Positions 37,721 through 50,480 of a stretch of DNA of 64,000 nt are shown here, piece by piece. The stretch covers positions 62,001 through 126,000 of the forward strand of contig JAGTXZ010000003.1 in assembly GCA_018398575.1 (NCBI GenBank), in the 5' to 3' direction. Within the stretch, counting starts at the first letter, position 1. Every line of letters begins with the position of its first letter. The position numbers and the translations under genes were made by a program. Origin of the DNA: Ampelomyces quisqualis (taxonomy: Eukaryota > Ascomycota > Dothideomycetes > Pleosporales > Phaeosphaeriaceae). The notes under the pieces are model-generated. The model saw only the letters and a list, made by a program, of their open reading frames with translations, was not told where the DNA came from and made no database searches.

Positions 37721-39352
37721 GCGCATAGAAGGCTAAAGTCTGCGCCTATTTCTTATACTTTGTAGTAGAGAAAAGCATAATAGGCAAATATTCTACTAAG
37801 ATAATAAATGTTATCTACGCTATTTGCTAGAGATGTTGCGCGTAGTATAATAAGATAAGAGCTAAGACTGTATACAGTAGCTAGCAGATCTTAATATATC
37901 TAAATATGTACTACAGCCTATAGCTATATATAGCTAACTTTTAGAAAACCTACTACAAGCTTAACAATTTAGTTAACTAGCTTAAAGACATACGCGTTGT
38001 TAACAGTATAGACGTTAGAAGCTTTATTAAGTTACTTAAAGAGCGCAATCCTAACTACAAAGATCTAGCCTACCTCTTAGACTATATTATTGTAATATAC
38101 AGCCTAAACAAGATAAAGAAGAACTATAAGGTACTGTTACTTTCTAGACTATTACACCGCAAAGCAACTGATATAATAGATTAACTGTAAGTATATGTAG
38201 GTTAGCAAGAGTTTACTATAAACAATAGGTAATATATTAATAAGCTAAGAGTACTGTAACAGGCAACTATAAAATAGATAGCTATAGAGCTGTAAGACAG
38301 ACGCTAAAAAGATATACACAACTAGGTAGTAAGACTGCGCTAATACAAATATAAGAATACTATATACCTAAAATAAGACAACACTAGGCTATCTGTAAGC
38401 GCAAAAACTAAGAGTAATATTATAGTGTAGTTATAGTTAGAAAAGTGTAACAATACTATACTTAACTAGAACAAGAATAGCTATTGTACAAATTATCTTA
38501 CAGAGCCTGCAATCTCTAGTATTTTGGCTAGCGCATTAACTAAAATAACTAGATAATATTAGCCTAGTAAATACTAAAATTAAAGAATAATTACCTAGCA
38601 CTAACTATATTAAGCTAAAGACTAGATTAATAATCTAAAGTAGTAGCACACAATCTATACAACTAAAAGAGCAGGGTTGTTAAGAAATTATGCACATACA
38701 GTAATATCTAGGCAGAACAGCAGTGTAGGAAGTTAAGCACCCTAGCATACTAGCACTAAGCAGAGACACTACACTACAAGACATATTAATAAGAGACAAG
38801 GCTATTATACAAGAATACAAGATAATAGATAATAATAGTATTCTTTGTAAGATACTGCGTACTGCATATTTTGCAACATTAGTTACTAATACTAAGAGAG
38901 AATACCTAAACAAAGAAATACTACTATATTAACAGCGAACTTAGCGTTAAAAAGAGGAAACTAATCTCCTTATAAATAAATCTATAGAACATAGAGCAGA
39001 ATTATCTAGTTAAAAATATAAACGTTTTAAACTAACGTTAAAATATATAATAGAAGTAGACTGCTATATACTTTCTCGCTAGCTGTAAGCTGCGTGCACT
39101 ATAGAGATCTATTAACTACTGTCTACGCTAATAGTACACAGTCTAGGGCGTTAGATACACTAATAGATAATATAGAATTATAATAGAATAATATAGTATA
39201 AAAGAATAGAAGGCAATAGATAGCTTCTCTTGCTAATAGAACTGCAAACGCATAAAAAACTTCTCTATAATTCTACGTAAACTACTAGACGCTAGCATAC
39301 AACTTAAATATTCTAACGCAGCCTTATTGCGTAACTTATTTACTGCAATAGC

Positions 39353-39695
39353 ACTAGTAGGTTTAGCTAAGTTTACTTGCTAGACTAAAGAAAGTGCTAC
39401 TAACATAATATACAAGAGGTAAGTTACTTACATTATAATACAAAAATATAAAAGGTAAGAATTTTACTTAGTGCTATATAGTGTCCTATAGTACTGTATA
39501 GTAGACCTGTCTACTATAATAGTACTAGTAGGTTTAGCTAAGTTTGCTTGCTAGACTAAAGAGAGTGTTACTACTATAATATACAAGAGGTAAGTTACCT
39601 ACACTATAATATAAAAAACTAAGAAGTAAGAATTTTACTTAGTACTATATAGTGCTATACAGTACTATATAGTGCTATACTAAGAATAACACGCA
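39353..39695. repeat. 171-bp direct duplication
   Basis: ACTAGTAGGTTTAGCTAAGT occurs at 39,353 and again at 39,524. The similarity runs through GTAAGAATTTTACTTAGT, then becomes short AGTGCTATATAGT repeats to about 39,695. The two copies differ at a limited number of C/T and G/A sites. Confidence 0.8.
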
Positions 39696-40189
39696 GTAAG
39701 AGGCGCTCCTCTAGAATATACCTTTACTTACCTTAAAGATATAATACAACGCGTTAGCGCTAGGTAAGAAGCTATATAATGCTAGGACAAAACTCTACTT
39801 ACTTTTACCTGCACCTATAATTTAACCTACTACTATAACTATATAATACTGCGTTGCTACTATAAACACACTATAACTACATAACAATAACAATAGTACT
39901 ATAACACAAATATATATAATTTTCTACGTTACGTTTACTACACTACGCTATACATTATAATACTGTTACAAGTAAGTATACAATACAAGTATACCTACAC
40001 ACGCTAACTAAGCTATAGCTATTCTATTGTTCTTGCACCTACCTGCACTATTCTTAACTATTACGCGTAATATATTATATAATACGCGCGTTATAGAATT
40101 GTAATAACAAGTATAAGTAGCAGCTACTTTAATTAAATAAATAGTACATAAGTAATATAAAGACAACAACTACTAATAATATATTACAG

Positions 40190-43100
40190 GCAATTGTAAG
40201 AATAGGCTATAATATTAATATAGTAGACTAGCGTATATAGGTTAAAGAGATAACAGATTTTATCTGGTATAAGAACATATATAACAAGATTAAATAGGTA
40301 TACCTATAGGCTAACTACTTAAAGATAATACGCGGCCTAACAATAGATAAATAGCTTAAGTATACTGCATACCCTAGACTAACTAATAGTAGCATACTAA
40401 GAGAATTTTACAAGGCAATAGCTAGCGCTGTATAGAAGAAGATAATCTTAGAAATTTAAGACTACAGCAATAAAGTTAAAGCTAAATACATAGAAAGATA
40501 GCTAACGCCTGTAAACTTAGAACTAGAACGCACGCAGTTGGCATTAGTAGTCTTAAGTTCTTCTACTGCTTTAGTAACCCAGCTAATAGGCCTTACTATA
40601 ATAATAACTAAACTGTTACTTAATAACGTTAATGTCTATATTATAGACAGCGTACATTATTAAACTGCCTAGACCTTCCTACTTTTAAGGCTAATAACAG
40701 CTGCACGTTAATAGTAGCTTAAAGACAGCAACTTTAAGATAAAGCTATAACATCTTAAATATAGTGCACTTGTTAAATACCTATTACAACTAAAATTTAT
40801 AGACTAGTATATAGTTAGGACTTTAAAGATATTTAACGCGTTGGCGCTGCGCCTAATTACTAATAATAATAATCTAACTATAACTGTTAACTTACACGTT
40901 AAGATAAGAAGCCTTAAGGGCGTTACAATTAAATACTAGACTCTAGTACAAGATAAAGTTAAGCCTAGTAGTAATACAACCTAGAATAGTATATAAATAA
41001 TAATAGCTAACTATATAATATAGTGTACTTTACTTTAGGCAGCAATAGTAACATTATAAACCTAGTAGGTGCTACTAGAGACAAGAGGCAAAGGCACCTC
41101 TGCTTAGAGCTTAATAATAATACTAAAGACAATAACTATAAATAACAAAAGATAACAAGAGCGCTAGCAGACCTAGCCTATAAACTATTAACAGAACCTA
41201 AAGTAAATAGTAGCAAACGCTTTAATAGATAGAGTAGAGGCAAGAAGAAGAAGGATAACAGCCTAGACATACGCATTAAAACCCTAACTACTAAAATTAA
41301 GCGCCTAGAGAAGCAGAATAATAGTACTACAAAGAAAGTAGAGGGAAGTAGAGACAAAGATACTACGCGAACACAAAACAACGCAATATCTACGCTAATT
41401 ACTACACCTAGACAGAAACGTAAGAGTGCTATAAGAAAATAATAGAGGTTACTAGAAGAAGATACCTACTCTAGTAGTAAAGAAGAATAAGAAGAGTGTA
41501 ATAAAGGTAACAAGAATAAGAATAAAGAGCTCTAGTTAGCAAAACAACTTGCGTTAGAAGAAAGGCTACAGCTCTAAGCTTTACTAAACGCAAGGTAAGT
41601 ATACTATAGAGAGCTTATAACTATAATTTACGCAACTAATACGCAAGATAGAATAGTAGATAAACTGCGAGCTTAAATTAAAGTAGTAATAGAACACTGC
41701 TAAGAGGACAAATAGTAGGAAGCAGCTAACTTCTTTAGATCTCTACTAGAAGACTTTAAGGATAACGCGCCTATAATACTACATTTATTATAGAGACTAA
41801 TAGTCCTATTTATAGTATACTAACTGATAGAGGCCTATATACTTTACAAAAAAGAGCTATCTTTAGATAATAGCAGTATATTTAGGAATATAATAGGTAT
41901 AGAGAAAATAAGATTAGCTGTACTTATAATAATTATAGGGCATGCGCACTTTAAGAACTAGACTAAAGTGTAAGAGGACTAATTAAAGAATAAAACTAGT
42001 TAACATAGGGCTAAAGACAATAGTTAAGAACAGTACTCTATAACAGACTAACAGACATTCCTATATACATGCAAAAAAAACCCTTTAATGCTAGAAGAGC
42101 TATAGTTAGCAGTATCTATAGTAAGCAGATAGGGCTGCGCACTAGCTGCATAGAAGGCTAAAATTATTACTATAGGCCTCTGCAAATCTAAATAGTGCAA
42201 CCTAAAAAACCCCCTTACGCTTTGTATCTACTTTATAGACAACACTCCTCTACAGGGCATAGGCACACTAATAGTAGATAAAGAAATAGAGATAAGGATT
42301 AATCTGTAAGTTAAACAGCACCTTGCAGCGTTTAACTAAAACGTCTTACTACGTAAATTTACAAAGGACAGTAAGAAGTATATAGAGATAGTTCTATAGT
42401 ATATCTAAGAACGCTATATACTAAAAGTCTACTTAAGTATAACTGCGCACTGTCTAGCACTATCTACTAGCTAATTTATAATTGTATGTAGCTACACAAT
42501 ATTAGTAAAACGCGTGCTTAATAAATACTAAACTATAAGACTTATAACTACACGCAAAATATTATCAAGAGGTAGTAAAGTAAGTGTAATAGATGCCTTT
42601 AATATTCTTAGCTACGTAGTAATATAGGGACGTATTATCTTTAACAAGTTCTATAACTGCAAATCTAAGAATACTATTATAGGTAACTTGTATAAGACTA
42701 TTTAAGTTAAGAACTATAGTTATTAGTAGAAGGCCTAGGCCCTCTTAGGTACACTAATAGAGAAGAGTCTCTATAAGATACTTATTTTTATCTCCTTAGC
42801 GCTTAGTAGACTACAAGACAATAAGAACTTCTTAAACTAGTACTATCTTACAGGCAAGAAAGATAACATAGATAGTTCTAAACTATTTACTGCTACTAAC
42901 CCTGTGTACGCAAGTATTAAGAAAATTGTAGATATAAGAGAGATAAGAAAGATGTTAGGCCTAGTTATAGCAAAGGGCTAAGACACCTGCTTATCTAAGG
43001 TATAAGAAGAAGTTAAAAATGTGCTTAATTCTCCTAAGTATATAGCGCTTATAGCGTTAGGAGAGAAGATTATAGTAAAGTTTATACTGCGTTAAACTCT

Positions 43101-44230
43101 AGTTACGCAAGACCTATAGAGCTAGAATATTTTAGGTATTAAGGGTAACTTTCTAACATTCTACTAGCTATGCTAAACAGATAACTTCTAATTGCTTATA
43201 GCTAACGCAATAATAAGATACAAGATAGTGCTATAACAAGAAGAGCTAAATAGCGTAAAAGCTAAGAGCGTATGTATATTTAACTACGCTAAGATGCAAA
43301 GTATTACAACATTTCTAATACTAGCCTAGCTTAAGGCTGCGCTGTTTAAAAGCAAAGGAAGCAAGAAAACTAAGCAGTTTACATTAACGTATATCTAACA
43401 GCACTTTTAGCAGCTAGATAAAGAAATGTTTACTAATAACCTTAACTTACTGCTTGTATATAGTGCAAAGTACAAGGCAATTAAGCTAGAGGCTAAAAGG
43501 ACCTATGTTAAAACTAGACCTAATCCTAATTAGAGGAGCCTAGCAGATAATTAAACAGTACTACGCAACGTTTAGGCTAAAATCTTTATTAGCTTATACA
43601 AACTATATATGCAACTAGTGCTCTAGATAGAGCTTTAAAAAAAATTTAGTAAAGATGTAGTTCTTCTACTAAGAGGAGAAATGCTAAAGTCTAAAATAGA
43701 CGCTGTGTTAGCAAAATAGAGGGACCTAGACTTAACATTTATTTTAGTAGCGTTAATAGCGTTTGCAGAAGCTATTACGCTAATTAAGGCAAATAAGGTT
43801 ATAATTGCAGAGCCTTAAGACAAACAGGACACCTAAGACTAATTTATGTTTAGGGTATATTAACTAGGCTAGCTGGCAGACGTATATAAGGGCATTATTC
43901 TGTATAACCTAGAAAGCAATCTAGAAACAAAAGTTCTAAAGAAGTAGAACGTAAAGATATTGTTGCGCAGTAGTCTGTAAGGTGTAATAACAAAAGAAGA
44001 AGAGATTAAGTAGGATTGTAACAAGAAAATCTCTATAAAGCTTAAGGGGCTAGTGTAAATTAGGTAAATTAAGTAGTAGAACTGCAGAGTACAGTACACT
44101 ACTATATAAAGCTGTAAGATAAAAAACGCTTAAGTAGATACGTAGCCTAGTCTTAGAAGCATAAGAATACAAAAAGTATTGTAAAAGAAGTATATACGTA
44201 GACGTAACGCAAAATTAATTTAAAGCATAA
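40190..44230 (+). pseudogene. Long plus-strand relic gene(s), unrecognised
   Basis: Read-through of TAG/TAA gives very long sensible frames. The part from about 41,600 to 44,100 forms one near-continuous conceptual protein of some 800 residues, preceded by a Lys/Glu/Gln-rich, coiled-coil-like stretch (about 41,230-41,580). An earlier part, about 40,200-41,150, lies in another frame. Stops fall where Gln or Trp would be natural. I could not match it to a family; it does not look like a reverse transcriptase, integrase or the Plavaka core. It is the largest recoverable coding relic of the 18.9-kb element and lies on the strand opposite the transposase relic. Confidence 0.45.
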
Positions 44231-45924
44231 GAATAGTATAGATTTGCAGCAAAACCTAAACTAAGTAATAGCGCTATTAAAGGGATTGCCTTAGACTTAA
44301 ACTATAGTTAGGCACAGTTAAGAATAGGCTGCTAACTAGCAACACAGTTGTGCAGACAGTGTAAAGCTATATTAAACACAAGAACTACAAACTATTTTGC
44401 AAAAGAGTTCTATAAGCTAGGCTGCTAATAATAGTATGCTAGGTATTACTGTTGTTGCTTAGCACAGCAGAGCATAGTCAAGAACTGTCTAGTAGCTAGC
44501 AGTACAGTTGTGTTAACAGTGTTGCTAATGTTGCAGATGTTACTAACGTTGTGTTTTCCTAACGTAGCTAAGCTTAGTAACATCTAAGAATAGATTAGCT
44601 AGACTGTAGCTAAATAACTAACAGCCTCTGCTGTAATTAAAATGCTTAATTCTTAAGAAATAACTCTTTAAGCTTTAAATAGGATCCTTAAACACAACCT
44701 TGCTCTAATAAATAATAATACTATACACCTAGTTAGGTAGTAGTATTATACTTATCTAAAGAAGGCTAGGTATAGCAGAATTACTTCTAATAAATAATTT
44801 AACAAATAGTAAGTAATCTATAGTAAGGCTTAAGCATTCTAAGTTATAGAGGTAGAAGAATAACTTACTCTTACTAACTTTCTTAATACTCTATTAACTA
44901 AGATTACTTCTAATTAGGCTTAATTACTGCGTTAGGATATTATTAGAGACGCAGCCTTTACTTAGCTAGCTATTACTATATATAATCTAGCTAATATCTT
45001 CTCTCTTATACTTTAGTAGCAATTAGTTCTTACTACTAAAGAAAAGTTCTAATTGGCTTTTGCAAACCTTAGAAATATAAAGAAATTAAACTCTAATTTA
45101 AAAAATAAAGGTAAAGATAAATTAAAGTAAAAACCTTACCTCTATAGAAACAATTAAAAGTATAACTAGAACTTTATAGATTGTTACTAGCTAAAGACTT
45201 AAATCAATAGATTAGCTCTACTAGAAACTATACTAATTAAGATCTCTAATTTTAACTAAAAGAAGATACTTAAGCAGCTTAACACTTCTAAGTAGGCTGT
45301 TCTTAATAATAAGATTAAGAAAGCTAGTTAGACGCTACCTATTGCAGTTAACTAGTTAAGCTCTAGAACTAAGGTAGTAATATATCTAGGTAATGTTATA
45401 GCAGCGCTTACTAACTAAACTACTTTTTATTAGAAACCTAATGTTACTAATCTAGATTTTAGAGTATACACAACTATGTTTATAACCTATCTACTTTTAA
45501 GAAGCACTGTTTATTATAGGGCTAGTATAGTAAACCTAGTTAATAATTAGTTACTTCTTATTCTAGAAACGTTAAGTTCTACCTACTCTAAAGAACAAGT
45601 TAAAGCTAGAATACAGTTACTTTCTATAACTAGGTATAGTAATTTAGTTATTAAGAATATACTTTATAGTCTAGAAGGCCTATATATTAGAGACCTAAAG
45701 CTTAAGAAAGTTAAAGTTATTAATAGTTTTTATATAAATACTATATCTGCAGCACTACTTAAGTAGGTAGGTATATAGTATAGTAGATTAGATAGTACTG
45801 TTTAGTTTAGATTATATAAGTAGAGTGTTATTATATATAAGCTTTATAAAGCTTATAACCTCTTGTTTAGTAAATATAACTAGGTTATACGCTACGTTCT
45901 AAAACTACTTATTCTATATACCTT

Positions 45925-46803
45925 ACGTTAGAAAAATTAAAAATTAATCTAATTAGGCTTATTGCTGCAACCTGCAGCAGCCTAACAGTAATCCTATCTA
46001 CTAGATAATTTACTAAAGTCGCCCTACTTACTTCTAGTCGCTAGCAACCTAATAGTAACTTAACAGCAACCTAATAGAGTTGCTAGATCTAATAGAGTTA
46101 CTAGTGTTGCTAATGTTGCCAATTTTACTTACGTAACTGTATTGCTATATTTTTATAATGACGTAAGAAAGTTAAAAATACAAAATATAAAGCGGCACTT
46201 TGTCTTTAAAATGCACTATTTAGAATTTTTCTAGCTGCTCTAGTTATTGGGATATAGCGCCTTAAAGTTATAATGTTTAATATTTTTTTTAAAAAAAACT
46301 CTAAGCACGTTTAATGCACTAGATCTATGCGCCTGCTATATAATAACAAGTAATAGAACTGTTCTAAAGTAAAATTAGCTGTTTAGTTACTGTTTCTTAA
46401 AAAAAATATAATATATTATCTAATTAAGGTGCTAGAGCTTTAGCAAAAACAAGCCTTAGCAAAGAATATTAAAATCTACAAACTTTACTGCCTTGCATCT
46501 CAACAACAAGAGCAGCTATAAGAAATCTAAAAAGTGCGTTTTAAAGAGACAATTAAGCTCTATGTTTTAGAGTTTTAGGATAATAACGTAATAGCGCGGG
46601 TAGGGCTAGTAGGGCAAGTAGAGCGGGTGGAGCAGGTAGGGCAAGTAGAGCAGGTAGAGCAGTTTAAGCGTTTCAGGCTAATTAGGCAGCCAGAACAAAT
46701 AGGGGACTCTAGGGACAGTTAAGTACAGTTAAGAACTGTTTAGTTAACTGTTCTAATAGTGTCGCGGATGTCGCTAACTCTAACAACATTAAATTTTTTA
46801 ACG
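45925..46803 (+). mobile_element. Short non-autonomous copy of the large transposon family, plus orientation
   Basis: 879 bp beginning CGTTAGAAAAATT and ending AAATTTTTTAACG, flanked by TA on both sides. Its first part resembles the left end of the 18.9-kb element (GCAGCAGCCTAACAGTAAT, then CTACTAGATAATTTACTAAA). Its last part resembles that element's right end. It has no transposase segment, so it looks like an internal-deletion derivative. Near 46,600-46,665 it holds short tandem repeats of the GGGCAAGTAGAGCAGGT type. It sits inside the Copia relic. Confidence 0.83.
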
Positions 46804-47143
46804 TATATTAATCTAATATTAATTATATAAGAGAAGATAACAAGATTCTATAGAATAAATAGTTAGGCTACTTAGGCTAGTAAGTACTCTAGGCTATTAC
46901 TTATACAGCCTAAAACGTTAAGATAAATAGGAATAAGAGGATTAATTGTAAAGACTACTTAGTTACTTATATAGCTTAAGTAGTCTTACAATAGCTAAGA
47001 GAAAGATTACTACAACTATTCTATAAAGTTTCTTAAGATCTTTTTAATATACTAATAGAAAGGCATTATAAGAAATAGTTCTTAATTATTAAAGAACACT
47101 ACTTAGGTAAGCTCTTTAACTATAACCTATACAAAAAGACGTT

Positions 47144-47997
47144 TGTTAGGAAAATTCAACGTTGTTAGAGTTGGCAACATCTGCGACACTGTTAGAACAG
47201 TTAACTAGACGGTTCTTAACTGTACTTAACTGTCCCTAGAGTCCCCTATTTGTTCTTGCTGCCTATTTAGCCTGAAACGCTTAAACTGCTCTACCTGCTC
47301 CACTTGCCCTACCTGCCCCACTCGCGCCATTACGTTATTAACCTAAAAACCTTAAATAGACAGCTTAATTTTCTCTTTCAAACGCACTTTTTAGATTTCT
47401 TATAGCTGCTCTTGTTGTTGAGATGCAAGGCAGTAAAGTTTGTAGATTTTAATGTTCTTTGCTAAGGCTTGTTTTCGCTAAAGCTCTAGCACTTTAATTA
47501 GATAATATGTTATATTTTTTTTTAGAACAATAGTAACTAAACAGCTAATTTTACTTTAGAACAGTTCTATTACTTGTTTTTATATAGTAGGCGCCTAGAT
47601 CTATTGCATTAAACGTACTTAGAGTTTTTTTTGAAAAAACAATTAAATATTATAACTTTAAGGCGCTATATCTTAATAACTAGAGCAGCTAGAAAAATTC
47701 TAAATAGTACATTTTAAAGAGAAAGTGCCGCTATATATTTTGTATTTTTAGCTTCCTTACGTAATTATGACAATATAGCAATACAGTTACGTAAGTAAAA
47801 TTGGCAACATTAGTAACACTAGCAACTCTGTTAGATCTAGCAACTCTGTTAGGTTGCTATTAGGTTGCTGTTAGGTTGCTAGCGACTAGAAGTAAGTAGG
47901 GCAACTTTAGCGAATTGTCTAGTAGATAGTATTGCTGTTAGGCTGCTGCAGGTTGCAGTAATTAGGCTAATCAGATTAATCTTAAATTTTCCTAACG
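47144..47997 (-). mobile_element. Short non-autonomous copy, minus orientation
   Basis: 854 bp, the inverted partner of the element at 45,925-46,803, alignable along almost its whole length. It starts TGTTAGGAAAATT (first base C changed to T) and ends AATTTTCCTAACG. It is flanked by TT at 47,142-47,143 and TT at 47,998-47,999, so its target duplication differs from that of its partner. That indicates a separate insertion, not a fold-back duplication. Confidence 0.83.
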
Positions 47998-49839
47998 TTA
48001 ATTAAGATTATAAGAGTAATTAGGTAATTTACAGCTTAGGTTAGAAACAAATTTAAACTAAAAATTTTAAAAATCTATTAGGATAATAATACTGCAACTC
48101 TGCTATAGAGAGGGCGTTTATAGTATAAGAAGTAGGCAGATTAAAAGAAGATTAAGAAACTACGCCTGCTACTATACACGCATTAATTAAATAGATTAGC
48201 TAAGTAGGTAGGCTAGGAGCTGATTACAAAATTAGTTAAGATGTACATAGGTATAAATCTACTAATTAAGCTCTAGCTATAGATTATAGATTAAGTATTC
48301 TATCTACATAGTATATACCTAGTACAAATCTATAGTTTTTAATTCCTAGATAAGGTCCTATATACCTAGTTTAGTTAATATCTTAAATAATATAACCTAG
48401 TAATTACTAGGCACAGAACTACTATCCTATGCCTAAATTAGAGTAGTATTTATGCCTATAGCTACAAAGCGTATTCTCTTAATCGCAACTAAGTAGTAGG
48501 CAGAAATAAGCGCAAGTTTAAAGTTAATCCTTACAGCTATATTAGATTTCTTATAGGCTATTAAGCCTCTAATATCTATTAAATTTAGGTTCTATTAATT
48601 AAATAAGTAATTATATTAAGGAATATTACCTTTAATAAATTTATATTCTACTCTAGTAAATAAAAAGAAAGGGTACCTCAGAACTATATGCTTAAGATTA
48701 TAAATATTCTATACTTTAGTAAACTAAATAATTCTTGGCAGAATTTTAACCTACCTGTTCTATAGGATTTACTAAGCTACGAAATTACTAAGGTTACTAA
48801 GCAACAGCTTAGAGGTAAATATCTAATCTTAAGGATTATAGAAACTAGCTAATCCTATAATTACAAAGAAGAAAAGGCAGAAACTAAGAGAAATACTAGT
48901 AAGGCTAGCAAGTATTTAGAATTTTCTTAGACTAAAGTAAATATACTAGGCTTGTTATACTAGAAGCAACTTTAGAACTAGATTAGGTATTTAGTATTAA
49001 TCGCATTAAGAGCGTAGGATCTAATAGCTAAAGACTATAACTAGGTCTTAAAAGAGCTAGCCTGTTAGTATCTAAGGATTAGATAGGATCTTAGTAGGAT
49101 AAGCTATTAGCTTCTTTCTTCTCTACTACTTAACCTAGAAGTAGTAACTCTAGAGCTTTAGACAAAACAGAATTAACAAATTCTTCTATATAATTAAGTT
49201 TTTAACTGTAAGAAGTAGCTGTTAAAATTAATAAGCTACTAGGTTAATATATACTACTCTACTGCAAGAAGGATTTTGTAACAATATAGGTAGGTACAGC
49301 TATAAGAATCAAATTAGATACGTATTAGAGGCATCTAGAAGTACATATTGTATTAGAGATTCTAGATTAGCTATATACCTATAGGTCTTGTATAAAAGAA
49401 TAAGAGAAACTTATTCTCTATCTAATATAATAGGCTTACACTTATAGTAGTTGTAGTAACTAAGTTAGACTATTATTAGAGAGTTTTTAGTCTCTATTAA
49501 TTAGGTCTGTATTGGTATGTTTTTAGATACCTTCTAAAATTTCTTAAAAGTCTTATTTACCTTAACTTTAAGTTTCTAATAACGCGTTATAGCTATTTGT
49601 TGTTATTTTTGCTTAGCGTAGCAGCGCGTTTGTAATTATAACTTTACTTTAAGTTTTTAAGCATATATATAAGGCTAGCTTTTAGGTATACTACTTCTTT
49701 ATACTCTTCTCCTTAAGTTTGTATACCTAAAGCTATCTAAGCCTTTTTCTAATTTAACTATTAGCTAACTATATAGTAGATATACATAATGCCTATTTCT
49801 GTTTCTTCTAGAGCTTATCCTTTAGCCTATTAGGTTATT

Positions 49840-50480
49840 TACTCTATAGGCTGCAAGAGCTTCTACTTACAGCTATTTTAATATTAAGTTTAGATTCTAT
49901 TTAGACGTGTCTAAGAAGTGTGTATATTACACGCTCTTAAATAAGAAGTGTTACCTAGTTCTTCTATATACAGGCTAGAAGTATAATAGCCTTTCTAAGG
50001 CCTTTAACTATAGGTTTGCTAACTTAGGTAAAGACAAGTCTAATAAGGTAGTGTTAGAGTAGAAGGCTAATATCTAGGTAGTAGCGTTTTAGTTAGCTAC
50101 TGTTATATAAGGTAGTACTACATAAGAAGCTAATATAAACACTACTAACCTACTTGTTAGTGTATATTACTAGAGAGAGGAGCTAGCTAGGAAGGTTAAG
50201 AAGATAGCTAAGAAGGTTAGGTTACTTAAGTAGAGTATAGCTAGGTTAACTAGTATAGTTACTTAGCTAGTAGATATCTTAATAGTATTAAGAGCAGATT
50301 AAGTAAAAAGGTAGTTAGGTAGTACTTGTAGTAGGTAGGGCTATAACAGAAGATAACTAGGTAGCGCGTTAGTATCTACGCCTAGTAAATTATATAGTTA
50401 AAAGTATTTTACTAGTAGTAATAATAGACTACTATTAAATCTAATAGAAGAGTAAGACTTCTATTATTAATAGTTATTAC
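49840..50480 (+). pseudogene. Cys-rich relic frame, unrecognised
   Basis: A fairly open plus-strand frame includes a Cys-containing segment, KKCVYYTLLNKKCYLV (about 49,916-49,963), where several Tyr codons could be former Cys. It is followed by a Lys-rich, helical-looking stretch (about 50,160-50,290). It may be a zinc-binding domain of a repeat-encoded protein. Family unknown. Confidence 0.35.

Larger units (their letters stand above)
25682..44564. mobile_element. Candidate 18.9-kb DNA transposon, CACTA/Plavaka-like
   Basis: The ends are inverted copies of CGTTAGGAAAA (25,682-25,692 and 44,554-44,564), flanked on each side by the dinucleotide TA. This fits a 2-bp target duplication. Just inside both ends are subterminal short repeats of the GTTGCTA/AGTAACA type, a habit of CACTA-superfamily elements. 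The left 600 bp recurs at 63,066 and, in part, in two short elements at 45,925 and 47,997. Inside are a Plavaka-like transposase relic (minus), a pogo-like relic (plus), a long unidentified relic (plus) and at least five tandem-repeat or duplicated blocks. All coding frames carry many stops. The pogo relic may be a nested insertion. Ends are seen directly; unity of the whole 18.9 kb is inference. Confidence 0.62.
44600..49150 (+). mobile_element. Copia-type LTR retrotransposon relic, split by two insertions
   Basis: From about 44,640 to 45,920, read-through gives Gag with a degenerate zinc-knuckle region (about 45,120-45,190), then the protease and pre-integrase region (NILYSLEGLYIRDL, about 45,655-45,700). 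Sequence resumes at 48,000 with integrase-like DNA. The domain after integrase is recognisable at about 48,540-48,690 (segments resembling 'YLVGY.ASNIYRI' and 'FYSSKQKEG'). Two inverted short transposons (45,925-46,803 and 47,144-47,997) interrupt it, leaving about 340 bp of probable Copia DNA between them. The reverse transcriptase is not recognisable after about 49,150, so the element seems truncated. No LTR was found. Confidence 0.65.

Noticed and set aside
38680..38913. Minus-strand 77-codon open frame
   Set aside because: No motif was found, and it lies in transposon DNA where the plus strand carries the relic frames; it looks like a shadow.
41178..41381. Minus-strand hydrophobic 67-codon frame resembling a membrane peptide
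   Set aside because: It is the complement of the Lys/Arg-rich plus-strand relic, which necessarily reads as hydrophobic on the other strand.
25682..44564. Starship-type giant element
   Set aside because: No DUF3435 tyrosine-recombinase signature was recognised, and the ends are inverted repeats with 2-bp flanks, which fits a CACTA-like cut-and-paste element better.
45925..47997. A single fold-back element with 870-bp terminal inverted repeats
   Set aside because: Each arm has its own two termini and its own 2-bp flanks (TA and TT), so two separate insertions are more likely.
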